DNA of 64,000 bases from Bacteroides uniformis (GTDB lineage Bacteria > Bacteroidota > Bacteroidia > Bacteroidales > Bacteroidaceae), in the NCBI RefSeq assembly GCF_025147485.1, contig NZ_CP102263.1, positions 571,501 through 635,500 on the forward strand. The letters are read 5' to 3'. A program made the translations under genes and the position numbers. Below are positions 33,536 to 43,010 of this stretch, piece after piece. Numbering within the stretch: the first letter of the stretch is position 1; every line of letters starts with the position of its first letter. The notes under the pieces are model-generated. The model saw nothing but the letters and a program-made list of their open reading frames with translations. It had not been told where the DNA came from and searched no databases.

Positions 33536-35392
33536 ATGAAACCTTTAAGACTGAAAAACATGATTGCCGGATGCCTGCTCGCAGCAGGAGCATTGCCGGT
33601 ATGGGGACAATCCGGCGCCCCGACACTTGTCATCCGCATTGACGATCTCGGTGCCCTGCATTCCGTCAACGAAGCCTGCATCCAGACCTACCGCTCGGGT
33701 ATTGCCCGCAGCGTGGAAGTGATGCCCGTAGCAGCCTGGTATCCGGAAGCCATCAAGATGCTGAAAGAAAATCCGGGACTGGACGTCGGCCTGCACCTCG
33801 TCATCACCAGCGAGTGGGAGAACGTGAAGTGGCGTCCGCTGACCCACTGCCCCAGCCTGACGGACGAGAACGGCTATTTCTACCCGATGATGTTCCCTAA
33901 CCCCGCCTATCCGGGACAGTCCATCATGGAGCAGAAATGGGACATCAAGGAGATAGAGCAGGAGTTCCGCGCACAGATAGAGACGACGCTGAAAAGCATT
34001 CCGCAACTCAGCCATCTGTCCGGACACATGCTCTCCACCGGTTTCAGCAAAGAAGTGAACGAGCTGGTGCAACGGCTCGCCAAAGAATACAACCTGCCGT
34101 CCATCGACCGCATGGACTCCTCCAAGGACTACCGGTTTACCTACATCGGGTACGACGGCCCCAAAAGAACCGCCGAAGAAAAGGAGGCCAGCTTCATCAA
34201 AGCATTGGAGAAGTTGCAGCCGGACCAGCGCTACCTTTTCTTAGACCACCCGGCACTGGACAACGATGAAATGAAAACCGTCTTCCACATCGGATATGAG
34301 GACGTGGCGCTGGACCGCCAGGGAGTGACCGACCTGCTGACAAGCCCCCGCGTCCGGAAAGCCATTGAAGACAAAGACATAAAGCTGATTTCCATCAACC
34401 AACTGACCAAGGGCCTGCCCCGCGCCGCCGCTACTCCGAAGCTGGACAAGGCCATGAACAGATATCTGGATGCCGTAAAGAAAGCCGGACAAGACCTGCA
34501 CAGTATCATGATTGTGCAACACGGCAATGTCATTGCCGAAGAATGGATGGGCGAAGGGAAAGAGGATGAGCCTCACATCCTGAACTCCGTCAGCAAGACA
34601 TTCACCGCCACCGCCGTGGGACTTGCCGCCTCCGAAGGCAGGCTGAAGCTGACGGACAAGGTCATCTCCTTCTTCCCCGACAAGCTTCCGGCAACCGTCA
34701 GCGAAAATCTGGCAGCCATGACCGTACGCGACCTGCTGACCATGAACTGCGGGCACGACACCGACCCCACCGGAACGGTACGCAAAAAGGCGGACGCCGA
34801 TTGGGTGCAGGAGTTCCTTGCCTTCCCCGTGGAGCACAAGCCCGGTACCTTCTACACCTACAACAGCCTGGGAACCTACATGCTCTCAGCCATCGTACAG
34901 AAAGTGACGGGCGAGAAAGTGGTGGATTATCTCTATCCCCGTCTGTTCCGCCCACTTGGCATCGTCAACGCCCGGTGGCAGGAAAGCCCGCAAGGCGTCA
35001 ATACCGGAGGCTGGGGGTTGTACCTCAAAACGGAAGACCTTGCCAAGATGGGACAACTGTTCCTGCAGAAAGGAAACTGGAACGGACAGCAGATTCTGCC
35101 CGAAGAATGGGTAAAGGAGGCATCTGCCTGCCAAGTGCCCTCACTGCCCGCCGGCATGAAACCGGAGATGCTGAAGAAAGCGAAGATGAGCGCCAAGACA
35201 AGCGACTGGCTGCAGGGCTACGGCTACCAGATGTGGCGCTGCCGCCACAACGCCTACCGTGCCGATGGTGCCAACGGACAATACATACTGGTGTTGCCGG
35301 ACAAGGATGCTGTCATTGCCGTCACCGCCAACATCCCCGACATGCAGGCAGAGCTGAATCTAATATGGAAGTACCTGCTGCCCGCGCTATAA
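33536..35392 (+). CDS. Secreted fusion: YdjC/ChbG-like deacetylase + class C beta-lactamase-like domain
   Basis: 618 aa with a signal peptide to about residue 25 (PVWGQ). Residues about 28-300 form a YdjC/ChbG carbohydrate-deacetylase domain: metal ligands in RIDDLG (D36-D37) and LHLVI, and HLSGHM. Residues about 315-618 form a serine beta-lactamase/penicillin-binding fold with SVSK (S351-K354) and YNS (442-444). Both active sites look intact, so one periplasmic protein may act on an acetylated amino sugar and on a peptide or ester bond. Substrates are unknown. Confidence 0.78.
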   Translation: MKPLRLKNMIAGCLLAAGALPVWGQSGAPTLVIRIDDLGALHSVNEACIQTYRSGIARSVEVMPVAAWYPEAIKMLKENPGLDVGLHLVITSEWENVKWRPLTHCPSLTDENGYFYPMMFPNPAYPGQSIMEQKWDIKEIEQEFRAQIETTLKSIPQLSHLSGHMLSTGFSKEVNELVQRLAKEYNLPSIDRMDSSKDYRFTYIGYDGPKRTAEEKEASFIKALEKLQPDQRYLFLDHPALDNDEMKTVFHIGYEDVALDRQGVTDLLTSPRVRKAIEDKDIKLISINQLTKGLPRAAATPKLDKAMNRYLDAVKKAGQDLHSIMIVQHGNVIAEEWMGEGKEDEPHILNSVSKTFTATAVGLAASEGRLKLTDKVISFFPDKLPATVSENLAAMTVRDLLTMNCGHDTDPTGTVRKKADADWVQEFLAFPVEHKPGTFYTYNSLGTYMLSAIVQKVTGEKVVDYLYPRLFRPLGIVNARWQESPQGVNTGGWGLYLKTEDLAKMGQLFLQKGNWNGQQILPEEWVKEASACQVPSLPAGMKPEMLKKAKMSAKTSDWLQGYGYQMWRCRHNAYRADGANGQYILVLPDKDAVIAVTANIPDMQAELNLIWKYLLPAL

Positions 35393-35491
35393 AACGTTTA
35401 TTCTTATAAATGATTACGAAAAAGTGAAGGTTACCGGAACTTTTTCCCGGCATGGTTGTAGTAACATCATAACATTAAAAACATTAGCGTC

Positions 35492-35704
35492 ATGGATGAT
35501 ATGATTTACAGAAACGACCCGATTGCCGAAGAGAACATAGACCCGCACGGACGTCCGGCAACGGATGAATTCGAGGAATGGAGCGAAGAGGTCTCCGAAC
35601 GGACAGATACCGGATACAAGGACCAGAAAGTAAAATCCGCCAAGGAACGGGAGAAACGTATCCGGGAGATGGATGAAATTATAAAGAAGGACCTTAAGGA
35701 ATAA
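35492..35704 (+). CDS. Small charged protein of unknown function
   Basis: 70 aa, rich in Glu, Asp, Lys and Arg. It has an acidic first half and a C-terminal helix with alternating charges (KSAKEREKRIREMDEIIK). There is no signal peptide, membrane segment or recognised domain. It ends just before a long inverted repeat. Codon use and a sensible ATG spaced from the upstream gene support a real gene, but there is no family match I can name. Confidence 0.55.
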   Translation: MDDMIYRNDPIAEENIDPHGRPATDEFEEWSEEVSERTDTGYKDQKVKSAKEREKRIREMDEIIKKDLKE

Positions 35705-35812
35705 ATAGACAGCCACCACAGATAGCACAGATTCTCACAGATTAGTCTCTTATACTTGATATCAGAGCTTCCAATCTGTGAGAATCCGTGTAATCTGTGG
35801 TGACTGTCTATT
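35704..35812. terminator. Long inverted repeat / bidirectional terminator (CACAGATT family)
   Basis: Arms of about 40 bp (35704-35743, 35773-35812) complement each other with few mismatches, built from CCACAGATAGCACAGATT units. The hairpin lies between the convergent 70-aa gene and alkaline phosphatase. The CACAGATT unit recurs before murF (47753-47780). Confidence 0.7.
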
Positions 35813-37211
35813 ATTTGTATCCGCCAGCCTTGGCTATGCGTTTCGGGATTTCCGTGTTGTCCATCTTACCCACGAACAGCTTGGAGCCTGCACCTACTGC
35901 GAATACCGGCACATATCCGGCTGTATGGCCACCGCTGGTCCAGCCTACCATGGCAATCTGGCTCATTACCTTCTTGGCGGCAACGGCCAGGGGCTCAGTC
36001 TTGGCATAAAGACTTTCCTCAAACACTACATGCTTGTTCACAAATGATTCTTCGTAAGCATCACGCAGCATCTTCTCCTGCTCCCAGCTCACCGGCAGCT
36101 CTTTCCAGAAACCCATCTTTTCTGCCAGGAATTCCTTCATTTCCGGCCAGTTGATAACCTTGCGCATCTTGCGTAAATCCGTGATGGAACGTGAAAGGAT
36201 ATCCTGAGACTGCTTCTGCTTGGCAAGGGCTTTCAGTTGAAGCTCGTACTTACCGGTACCCAGCCCCAGACCGCCGGTTTCATGGTCGGCAGTTACCACA
36301 ATCAGCGTTTCTTTGGGATGCTTCTTATAGAACTCGTAAGCCACCTTGATGGCGTTGTCCATATCCACCACTTCCTCAAAGACTGTGGCGGGGTCGTTTC
36401 CGTGGCAGGCCCAGTCAATCTTTCCACCTTCAACCATCAGGAAGAAACCCTTGTTACTGCCTTTGGTCAGGAAAGAGATGGCACTCTCGGTAATTTCGGC
36501 CAGTGTCAGGTCGCCTTCCTGGCGGTCGATGGCATAGGGCAGACAAGAAGGCTCTGCCCCTTCTTTCTGGATAAGAATCATCTTGTCCGCCTGGGCAGAC
36601 TTCGACTTGTATTCGTCAAGGCCTCTTGCAACGGTATAGCCGGCTTCTTCAAAGATAGGGAAGATGCTCGGAGCCTCTTTCTTGTCGGCAGTAGTAGTCG
36701 GTTTCAAGAAACCACCGCCTGCATAGAAGTCGAAACCGGCTTTCGGCAGGTCGAGGGCTATCTCGTAATACATACCACGGTCCGGCTGGTGGGCATAGAA
36801 TGCAGCGGGAGTAGCATGGTCTACACTGACGCTGGTAGTTACCCCAACTTTCTTACCGGACTTTTTGGCTCTCTCGGCCACACTCTGAAGCACACTCTTG
36901 TTATCGTCCATACCAATGGCGCCGTTATAGGTCTTTGCACCGGTAGCCAGGGCTGTTCCGGCAGCAGAAGAGTCAGTCACCGAGTTGGTGGCAGAAAAGG
37001 TAGTTGCCATGCTGGCAACCGGGAAAGAAGTGAACAGCAAAGGCTTTACACCGATGCGCCCTTCTTGTTCGGCCAGATACATCTCCGTACCGTTCACCTG
37101 GTTCACACCCATTCCATCACCGATGAAATAAAACACGTACTTCGCCTGCTGGGCATAGGCCATGCCGCTGGTCAGCAGTACAAAGAACAACACATACATT
37201 AATCGTTTCAT
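35811..37211 (-). CDS. Alkaline phosphatase
   Basis: 466 aa, with a signal peptide to about residue 20 (MAYAQQ). It belongs to the PhoA superfamily: GDGMG as the first metal site, TDSSAAGTALATG with the phosphorylated serine, and VTADHETGG near the C-terminal metal site. It is a periplasmic or surface monoesterase. A -7 box 60 bp upstream and flanking hairpins make it a single-gene unit. No Pho box can be judged by eye. Confidence 0.9.
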   Translation of the reverse strand: MKRLMYVLFFVLLTSGMAYAQQAKYVFYFIGDGMGVNQVNGTEMYLAEQEGRIGVKPLLFTSFPVASMATTFSATNSVTDSSAAGTALATGAKTYNGAIGMDDNKSVLQSVAERAKKSGKKVGVTTSVSVDHATPAAFYAHQPDRGMYYEIALDLPKAGFDFYAGGGFLKPTTTADKKEAPSIFPIFEEAGYTVARGLDEYKSKSAQADKMILIQKEGAEPSCLPYAIDRQEGDLTLAEITESAISFLTKGSNKGFFLMVEGGKIDWACHGNDPATVFEEVVDMDNAIKVAYEFYKKHPKETLIVVTADHETGGLGLGTGKYELQLKALAKQKQSQDILSRSITDLRKMRKVINWPEMKEFLAEKMGFWKELPVSWEQEKMLRDAYEESFVNKHVVFEESLYAKTEPLAVAAKKVMSQIAMVGWTSGGHTAGYVPVFAVGAGSKLFVGKMDNTEIPKRIAKAGGYK

Positions 37212-37269
37212 AAGCAGTTCTTATTTAAAGTTATTCGGAAAATTGCCTTTATTGTTTTTAACCGAGTAA

Positions 37270-37277
37270 CAAAGATA
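37270..37277 (-). promoter_or_regulatory. -7 box of alkaline phosphatase promoter
   Basis: TATCTTTG on the minus strand, with TTTT 19 bp upstream as a near -33 match. The leader is about 50 nt. Confidence 0.5.
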
Positions 37278-37302
37278 AGGATTTTAAAGGATTCGGAAAA
37301 CA

Positions 37303-37343
37303 TTTCGCCCCTACAAATACATTACATATTTGCAGGGGCGAAA
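37303..37343 (-). terminator. Terminator after ackA
   Basis: A 17-bp stem TTTCGCCCCTGCAAATA/TATTTGTAGGGGCGAAA with one G-U pair and a 7-base loop, followed on the minus strand by TGTTTTCC. The T tract is weak; the strong GC stem supports the call. Confidence 0.65.
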
Positions 37344-37391
37344 CCACATCCGGACTCCGGGAAGCCGGAACCGGGAAATATTACAGCGATA

Positions 37392-38588
37392 TTACTTCTT
37401 CAGAATATCCATCGTGTCCGAAGCAATCATCAGTTCCTCGTCAGTGGGGATTACCACCACCTTCACCTGAGAATCTTCGGTAGAGATAACCATTTCTTCA
37501 CCGCGTACTTTGTTCTTCTCGGCATCCAGCTTTATGCCCATGAATTCCAGGCCTTCACATGCACCCCAGCGGGCACTTGCCTGATTCTCGCCGACACCAC
37601 CGGTAAATACCACGATATCCACACCACCCAAAGCAGCGGCATAGGCACCGATATATTTCTTGATGCGGTAGAAGTACATTTCTTCAGCCAGAACAGCCTT
37701 CGGATTACCGGCAGCTACGGCATTTTCCAGGTCGCGCATGTCACTGGATTCACCGAAGATACCCAGCACACCGCTCTTCTTGTTCAGCAGGTTGGAGATG
37801 CCGTTGGCATCCAGACCCTCTTTCTCCATGATGAAAGAAACGGCACCGGCATCAATATCACCGCTACGGGTACCCATCATCAAACCTTCCAGCGGGGTCA
37901 AGCCCATGCTGGTGTCTACACACTTACCGTCCTTGATGGCAGTAATGGAACCACCGTTGCCAATGTGGCAAGTGATGATTTTCTTTCCTTCCGGCTCTAC
38001 ACCCAGAAACTCGCAGACGCGCTGCGATACGTAGCGGTGTGAGGTTCCGTGGAAACCATAACGGCGTACGCCGTACTTTTCATAAAGTTCGTAAGGCACG
38101 GCATACAGATAGGCATGCTTCGGCATGGTCTGGTGGAAAGCCGTATCGAACACACCAATCTGCGGAACATTAGGCAGAATGGCAGATATTGCATTTACAC
38201 CCTTCAGGTTAGCAGGATTGTGGAGCGGAGCCAGGTCGTTGCAGGCAGTGAAGGCGGCAAGCACTTCCGGCGTCAGCCGTACAGACTCGCTGAACTTTTC
38301 GCCCCCATGCACCATACGGTGACCTACGGCATTGATTTCGTCCAAAGACTTGATGGCTCCATATTCAGGGCTTGTCAAGGTGTTCAGGATAAATTCCACA
38401 CCTACGGTATGCTCTGGAATGTCCTTCTCAAGAACTTTCTTCTCGCCACTGGGCAAGGTGAACTTCAGGAAAGAGTCCTTCAAACCAATTTTTTCGATAC
38501 CACCCTGGGCGATAACTTCTTTCCGGTCCATATTAAACAATTTGTATTTGATGGACGAGCTACCGCAGTTCAATACTAAGATTTTCAT
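37392..38588 (-). CDS. ackA: Acetate kinase
   Basis: 398 aa of the ASKHA fold. N-terminal LVLNCGSSSIKYKLF and the GFHGTSHRYV signature are present, with FTGGVGENQ near the C terminus. It makes ATP and acetate from acetyl phosphate, the main substrate-level step of acetate fermentation. It follows pta by 21 bp. Confidence 0.97.
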   Translation of the reverse strand: MKILVLNCGSSSIKYKLFNMDRKEVIAQGGIEKIGLKDSFLKFTLPSGEKKVLEKDIPEHTVGVEFILNTLTSPEYGAIKSLDEINAVGHRMVHGGEKFSESVRLTPEVLAAFTACNDLAPLHNPANLKGVNAISAILPNVPQIGVFDTAFHQTMPKHAYLYAVPYELYEKYGVRRYGFHGTSHRYVSQRVCEFLGVEPEGKKIITCHIGNGGSITAIKDGKCVDTSMGLTPLEGLMMGTRSGDIDAGAVSFIMEKEGLDANGISNLLNKKSGVLGIFGESSDMRDLENAVAAGNPKAVLAEEMYFYRIKKYIGAYAAALGGVDIVVFTGGVGENQASARWGACEGLEFMGIKLDAEKNKVRGEEMVISTEDSQVKVVVIPTDEELMIASDTMDILKK

Positions 38589-38609
38589 ACTATATATCAG
38601 ATTTAAAAG

Positions 38610-39629
38610 TTATTCAGCATTCTTTTTGGCAGCAATGGCCTGGTTGGCAGTGATGGCAATCATGCGGTACACATCCTCGATGGAGCAACCGCGTGAAAGG
38701 TCGTTCACCGGACGGGCGATACCTTGCAGGATAGGTCCTACGGCATCAGCATGTCCCAGACGTTGCACCAGTTTGTAGGAGATGTTGCCCACTTCGAGGC
38801 TGGGGACAACCAATACGTTAGCATGTCCGGCGATAGAAGAACCCGGAGCCTTGCTTGCACCTACTTCCGGTACCAAAGCTGCATCGGCCTGCAACTCACC
38901 GTCGATGGCAATATCGGGAGCCATCTCCTTGGCAATCTTCAATGCCTCGACCACCTTGTCCACCACTTCGTGCTTGGCAGAGCCCTTGGTAGAGAAGCTC
39001 AGCATGGCAACTTTCGGGTCGAGACCGGCAACTGCCTGGGCTGTACGCGCTGTACATACGGCAATCTGTGCCAATTGTTCTGCATCGGGCACCGGAGTCA
39101 CAGCCACGTCACCCATCACCAGGATACCGTTCTTTCCATATTCAGGAGCATGTGTCAGCAGCAGCATGGCACCCGAAACGCAAGTGATGCCCGGGGAAGT
39201 CTTGATAATCTGCAAAGCAGGGCGAAGTACATTACCCGTAGTGTTGCGTGCACCTGCCAACTGGCCGTCAGCATCGCCGTTCTTTATAATCAGGCAGCCC
39301 AGATAAAGCGGATCGACAACCAACTTGCGAGCCTCTTCGATGGTCATGCCTTTCTTTTTGCGGAGCTCGCAAAGCAGTTGGGCATATTCTTCTTTCTTAG
39401 GATGGTCTTCCGGGTCGATAATGGTAGCCTTGTTTATATTTCCCAGCCCCCACTCTTTGGCACAAGCCTCTATCTCGGCAGGTTTTCCAAGGATAATCAA
39501 GTCGGCTACTCCGTCAGTCAAGATTTGATTGGCAGCTTTCAGTGTACGCTCTTCCGTACCCTCGGGAAGAACAATTCGTTGGCGGTTTGCTTTGGCACGC
39601 TCAACAATTTCGTTAATTAATCTTTGCAT
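38610..39629 (-). CDS. pta: Phosphate acetyltransferase
   Basis: 339 aa, the short form of Pta without the N-terminal regulatory DRTGG part. It interconverts acetyl-CoA and acetyl phosphate. Conserved stretches include RIVLPEGTEERTLKAA and GPILQGIARPVNDLSRG. First gene of pta-ackA. Confidence 0.96.
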   Translation of the reverse strand: MQRLINEIVERAKANRQRIVLPEGTEERTLKAANQILTDGVADLIILGKPAEIEACAKEWGLGNINKATIIDPEDHPKKEEYAQLLCELRKKKGMTIEEARKLVVDPLYLGCLIIKNGDADGQLAGARNTTGNVLRPALQIIKTSPGITCVSGAMLLLTHAPEYGKNGILVMGDVAVTPVPDAEQLAQIAVCTARTAQAVAGLDPKVAMLSFSTKGSAKHEVVDKVVEALKIAKEMAPDIAIDGELQADAALVPEVGASKAPGSSIAGHANVLVVPSLEVGNISYKLVQRLGHADAVGPILQGIARPVNDLSRGCSIEDVYRMIAITANQAIAAKKNAE

Positions 39630-39678
39630 GATATTTTAATTGTCTATTAAGAATCGGCAGTATGTGTTATTCACGCCG

Positions 39679-39686
39679 CAAAAGTA
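39679..39686 (-). promoter_or_regulatory. -7 box of pta-ackA promoter
   Basis: TACTTTTG on the minus strand, 50 bp before the pta ATG. Confidence 0.45.
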
Positions 39687-39905
39687 CACAATTTTGCAAT
39701 ATCTACATTGCAAACATCGGTCTTTTTACCGTTCAGACCATAATTATTATAATATTTAACATTAGGTATTCCCAGCATTCATGTGTACGCACACGTGCCC
39801 CTCTGCAACAAACAATTACCCGTCCGGCAGGAACAACCCGCCCGACTCTACAAACGACATAAAAAAAATCAGGATACAACGATAACAAGCAATACATAGA
39901 ATACC

Positions 39906-39913
39906 TACCTTTG
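39906..39913 (+). promoter_or_regulatory. -7 box of lrgAB promoter
   Basis: TACCTTTG, 39 bp before the lrgA ATG. The -33 element is not evident. Confidence 0.4.
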
Positions 39914-39951
39914 CAGCGTTTTCAACGTATAACAATAGGTATTATAATAGT

Positions 39952-40290
39952 ATGATTCGTCAATGCGCCATCCTTTTCGGATGCTTAGCTTTGGGTGAAC
40001 TGATTGTTTTCTTTACGGGTATCAAGTTACCTTCCAGCATCATCGGTATGCTGTTGCTCACCCTATTCTTGAAATTGGGTTGGATTAAACTGCACTGGGT
40101 GCAGGGTATGTCCGACTTCCTGGTTGCCAACCTGGGCTTCTTCTTCGTACCGCCCGGTGTAGCTCTCATGCTTTACTTCGATGTCATCGCCTCCGAGTTC
40201 TGGCCGATAGTGACCGCTTCCATAATCAGCACCCTGCTGGTGATTGTAGTCACCGGATGGGTTCATCAACTAACACGTAAAATCAAATGA
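39952..40290 (+). CDS. LrgA/CidA family membrane protein
   Basis: 112 aa with four predicted transmembrane helices and the family feature of a small holin-like protein (ITGIKLPSSIIGMLLLTLFL-type second helix). The CidA/LrgA families are linked to murein hydrolase control and to export of small metabolites such as pyruvate. Its stop overlaps the ATG of the LrgB gene by 4 bp. Confidence 0.82.
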   Translation: MIRQCAILFGCLALGELIVFFTGIKLPSSIIGMLLLTLFLKLGWIKLHWVQGMSDFLVANLGFFFVPPGVALMLYFDVIASEFWPIVTASIISTLLVIVVTGWVHQLTRKIK

Positions 40291-40982
40291 ACTTTTTAGA
40301 AAACGAATTTTTCCTATTGGCTGTCACCTTCGGGATTTTCTTTCTGGCCAAACTCCTGCAGAAAAAGACCGGCATCATGTTGCTGAACCCCATCCTGCTG
40401 ACAATTGCCATCCTCATTGTCTTCCTGAAGATGACACATATCAGTTATGAGACCTACAATGAAGGAGGACATCTGATAGAATTCTGGCTGAAACCCGCTG
40501 TTGTGGCCCTGGGAGTCCCCCTATACCTCCAATTGGAAACGATTAAGAAACAGCTGCTCCCCATCATGCTGTCACAACTTGCCGGCTGCATTGTGGGAGT
40601 TATCTCTGTCGTGCTGATAGCTAAATTGATGGGGGCTTCCGACGAGATTATCTACTCCCTGGCGCCCAAGTCGGTCACTACGCCGATAGCCATGGAAGTA
40701 ACCAAGTCGCTGGGCGGCATTCCCTCACTTACCGCCGCCGTAGTGGTCTGTGTAGGCTTGCTGGGAGGAATACTGGGCTTCAAGACCATGAAACTGACCC
40801 ACATCGGCAGTCCTATGGCACAAGGCCTTTCCTTGGGAGCCGCCGCCCACGCGGTAGGAACTTCCACAGCCATGGACATCAGCCGCAAATACGGCGCATT
40901 CGCCAGCCTCGGCCTGACCCTGAACGGTATTTTCACTGCATTGCTGACCCCAACTATTCTGCGATTATTAGGGCTACTCTAA
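40287..40982 (+). CDS. LrgB/CidB family membrane protein
   Basis: 231 aa, all hydrophobic with about six to seven helices. It has the family stretch LAPKSVTTPIAMEVTKSLGG and the C-terminal GAAAHAVGTSTAMD. It is the partner of the LrgA-like protein, coupled by an ATGA overlap, and together they form an inner-membrane complex. Confidence 0.87.
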   Translation: MNFLENEFFLLAVTFGIFFLAKLLQKKTGIMLLNPILLTIAILIVFLKMTHISYETYNEGGHLIEFWLKPAVVALGVPLYLQLETIKKQLLPIMLSQLAGCIVGVISVVLIAKLMGASDEIIYSLAPKSVTTPIAMEVTKSLGGIPSLTAAVVVCVGLLGGILGFKTMKLTHIGSPMAQGLSLGAAAHAVGTSTAMDISRKYGAFASLGLTLNGIFTALLTPTILRLLGLL

Positions 40983-40993
40983 CAAAATCTTCT

Positions 40994-41001
40994 TATTTTT
41001 G
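40994..41001 (+). promoter_or_regulatory. -7 box of the DUF2156 gene
   Basis: TATTTTTG, 33 bp before the ATG at 41035. Confidence 0.45.
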
Positions 41002-41034
41002 TTATCTATAATCATAACCAACTAAAAACAACGT

Positions 41035-41949
41035 ATGATTTCATTTAAAGATATCGAATTACAAGACAAAGAACTGATTACTTCCTATACACAGAACAGT
41101 CCGCGACGGAATTGTGACCTCTCATTCTCCAACCTATGCAGCTGGCGTTTTCTATACAATACAAAGTTTGCCATCATGGACGGCTTCCTCCTGCTGAAAT
41201 TCTGGGCAAACGATGAACTGGTGTACATGATGCCGATAGGTAACGGAGATTTGACAAAAGTACTGGACGCACTGGTCGAAGACGCACACCGGGAAGGGGA
41301 GCCTTTCTGCCTGCTGGGAATATGTTCGGGCATGTGCTCGGAACTGGAAGCCTTCATGCCCGGAAAATTCCAGTTCACAGCAGACCGGGACTATGCCGAT
41401 TACCTCTATCTGCGTACAGACCTCGCCACGCTTGCCGGAAAGAAATTCCAGTCCAAACGGAATCATGTCAACAAATTCAAACGCACCTATAATTACGAAT
41501 ATACTCCCATCACTCCCGACCGCATCCAGGAATGTCTGGACCTGGAAGCCGAATGGTGTAAGGCCAACAATTGCGACCAGCATGAAGGAACGGGCAACGA
41601 ACGTCGCGCACTGGTCTACGCCCTCCACAATTTTGAAGAACTGGGATTGACCGGAGGCATCCTGCATGTAGACGGCAAAATTGCCGCCTTCACTTTCGGA
41701 ATGCCCATCAACCAAGATACCTTCGGAGTACATGTGGAAAAGGCCGACACCAGCATAGACGGAGCGTACGCAATGATTAACTATGAATTTGCCAACCATA
41801 TCCCCGAACAATATGTCTACCTCAACCGTGAAGAGGATTTGGGTATTGAAGGATTGCGCAAGGCCAAACTTTCGTACCAGCCTGCCATTATTCTGGAAAA
41901 ATACGTGGCATGCCTGAAAGATGAACCGGTGGAAGCTATCAAATGGTGA
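41035..41949 (+). CDS. DUF2156 family (acyltransferase-like) protein
   Basis: 304 aa resembling the C-terminal lysyl-transferase-like GNAT fold of MprF (DUF2156). KFQSKRNHVNKFKR and YKWTP-like aromatic patches occur, and LNREEDLGIEGLRKAKLSYQP is typical of the family end. There is no transmembrane flippase part. It probably transfers an amino-acyl group or similar, with target unknown. It is followed after 42 bp by a GNAT gene on the same strand. Confidence 0.75.
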   Translation: MISFKDIELQDKELITSYTQNSPRRNCDLSFSNLCSWRFLYNTKFAIMDGFLLLKFWANDELVYMMPIGNGDLTKVLDALVEDAHREGEPFCLLGICSGMCSELEAFMPGKFQFTADRDYADYLYLRTDLATLAGKKFQSKRNHVNKFKRTYNYEYTPITPDRIQECLDLEAEWCKANNCDQHEGTGNERRALVYALHNFEELGLTGGILHVDGKIAAFTFGMPINQDTFGVHVEKADTSIDGAYAMINYEFANHIPEQYVYLNREEDLGIEGLRKAKLSYQPAIILEKYVACLKDEPVEAIKW

Positions 41950-41990
41950 GAGTAAGGATTAGAGATTAAGGATTAAAAGGATAAGGGATT
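41948..41990. repeat. GGATTAGAGATTAAGGATTAAAAGG leader repeat
   Basis: Degenerate GGATTA(A/G)GG units between the DUF2156 and GNAT genes, the same family as at 29634 and 46740. Confidence 0.5.
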
Positions 41991-41991
41991 G

Positions 41992-43008
41992 ATGATACGG
42001 GAAAAGGTAAAGAACTTATGGAAGCTCTGTTTCAATGATAGCGAGGAATTTACTGAACTGTATTTTCGGCTCCGCTACAACAATGATATCAATATTGCCA
42101 TCCAAAGCGGCGAAGAAGTGATTGCCGCCCTACAGATGTTGCCTTATCCTATGACGTTCGAAGGAGAAGATATTCATACGGCCTATATATCCGGCGCCTG
42201 CACACACCCTGATTACCGTAACCGGGGCGTAATGCACGAGCTGTTATCACAAGCCTTTGCACGGATGCTACACAATAATGTCGCCTTATCCACCCTGATA
42301 CCGGCAGAACCGTGGCTGTTCGACTACTATGGCCGCAGCGGTTATGCCCCCGTATTCCGCTATGCCGAAGAGACCTTTATCGCTTCCGGTACACCGACAG
42401 CCGATACGGGCCTTACTTTGGAAATGTCTGCCGAATATACTGAAAAAAGATATGAATATCTCGACCGGAAATTGCGGGAGCGCCCTTGCTGCATCCAGCA
42501 TACGGAAGAGGATTTTCAGGTTATCATTGCCGATTTACAACTGGGGCAGGGTTTCATTTGCACTTTGAGCAATGGGGAGGAAATCACGGCTTTGGCCATT
42601 ACCTATCCGATAGGGAAAGCCAACTGGCGCATTGGAGAAATCGTGTCGGATACTCCCGCTACAAAAACTTTACTGCTTCAACATATCTGCCAAAGCTTGA
42701 ATCTCCCGTCCATCCGGGTTCTCACTCCTCCCGCTACCGGTGAAAGCCAACTTTTGGGCATGGCACGCATCATCAATGCCAAAACCATGCTGCAACTCTA
42801 TGCTACGGCCCATCCGGAACTGGAACTCAGCATTCATCTCACCGATGAGCAGGTCAGTGCCAATAACGGCTACTACTACCTGAACAATGGTAAATATATG
42901 AATAGTGCCAAGCGTCTGCCGGGCAGCCACTTGGCACTTACAATCGGTGAACTCACCGAAAAAATATTTGCAACATCAAGCCCATATATGAGCCTGATGT
43001 TGAACTAG
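41992..43008 (+). CDS. GNAT family N-acetyltransferase
   Basis: 338 aa from the ATG at 41992 (a TTG precedes it). The acetyl-CoA-binding motif is in ACTHPDYRNRGVMHELL near residues 70-86. A second domain follows, so it resembles the two-domain Eis-like GNATs. The acceptor is unknown. Its stop is 2 bp from the stop of the convergent PmbA-like gene. Confidence 0.8.
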   Translation: MIREKVKNLWKLCFNDSEEFTELYFRLRYNNDINIAIQSGEEVIAALQMLPYPMTFEGEDIHTAYISGACTHPDYRNRGVMHELLSQAFARMLHNNVALSTLIPAEPWLFDYYGRSGYAPVFRYAEETFIASGTPTADTGLTLEMSAEYTEKRYEYLDRKLRERPCCIQHTEEDFQVIIADLQLGQGFICTLSNGEEITALAITYPIGKANWRIGEIVSDTPATKTLLLQHICQSLNLPSIRVLTPPATGESQLLGMARIINAKTMLQLYATAHPELELSIHLTDEQVSANNGYYYLNNGKYMNSAKRLPGSHLALTIGELTEKIFATSSPYMSLMLN

Positions 43009-43010
43009 CA

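Larger units (their letters stand above)
39630..39951. other. Divergent pta / lrgA intergenic region
   Basis: The 322 bp hold a pta -7 box and a lrgA -7 box (both listed separately). The middle (about 39700-39890) is AT-rich with a C/G-rich patch and shows no ORF, tRNA or clear hairpin. Confidence 0.5.

Noticed and set aside
36237..37202. Plus-strand open frame of 321 codons opposite alkaline phosphatase
   Set aside because: Shadow of a gene with intact phosphatase active-site motifs.
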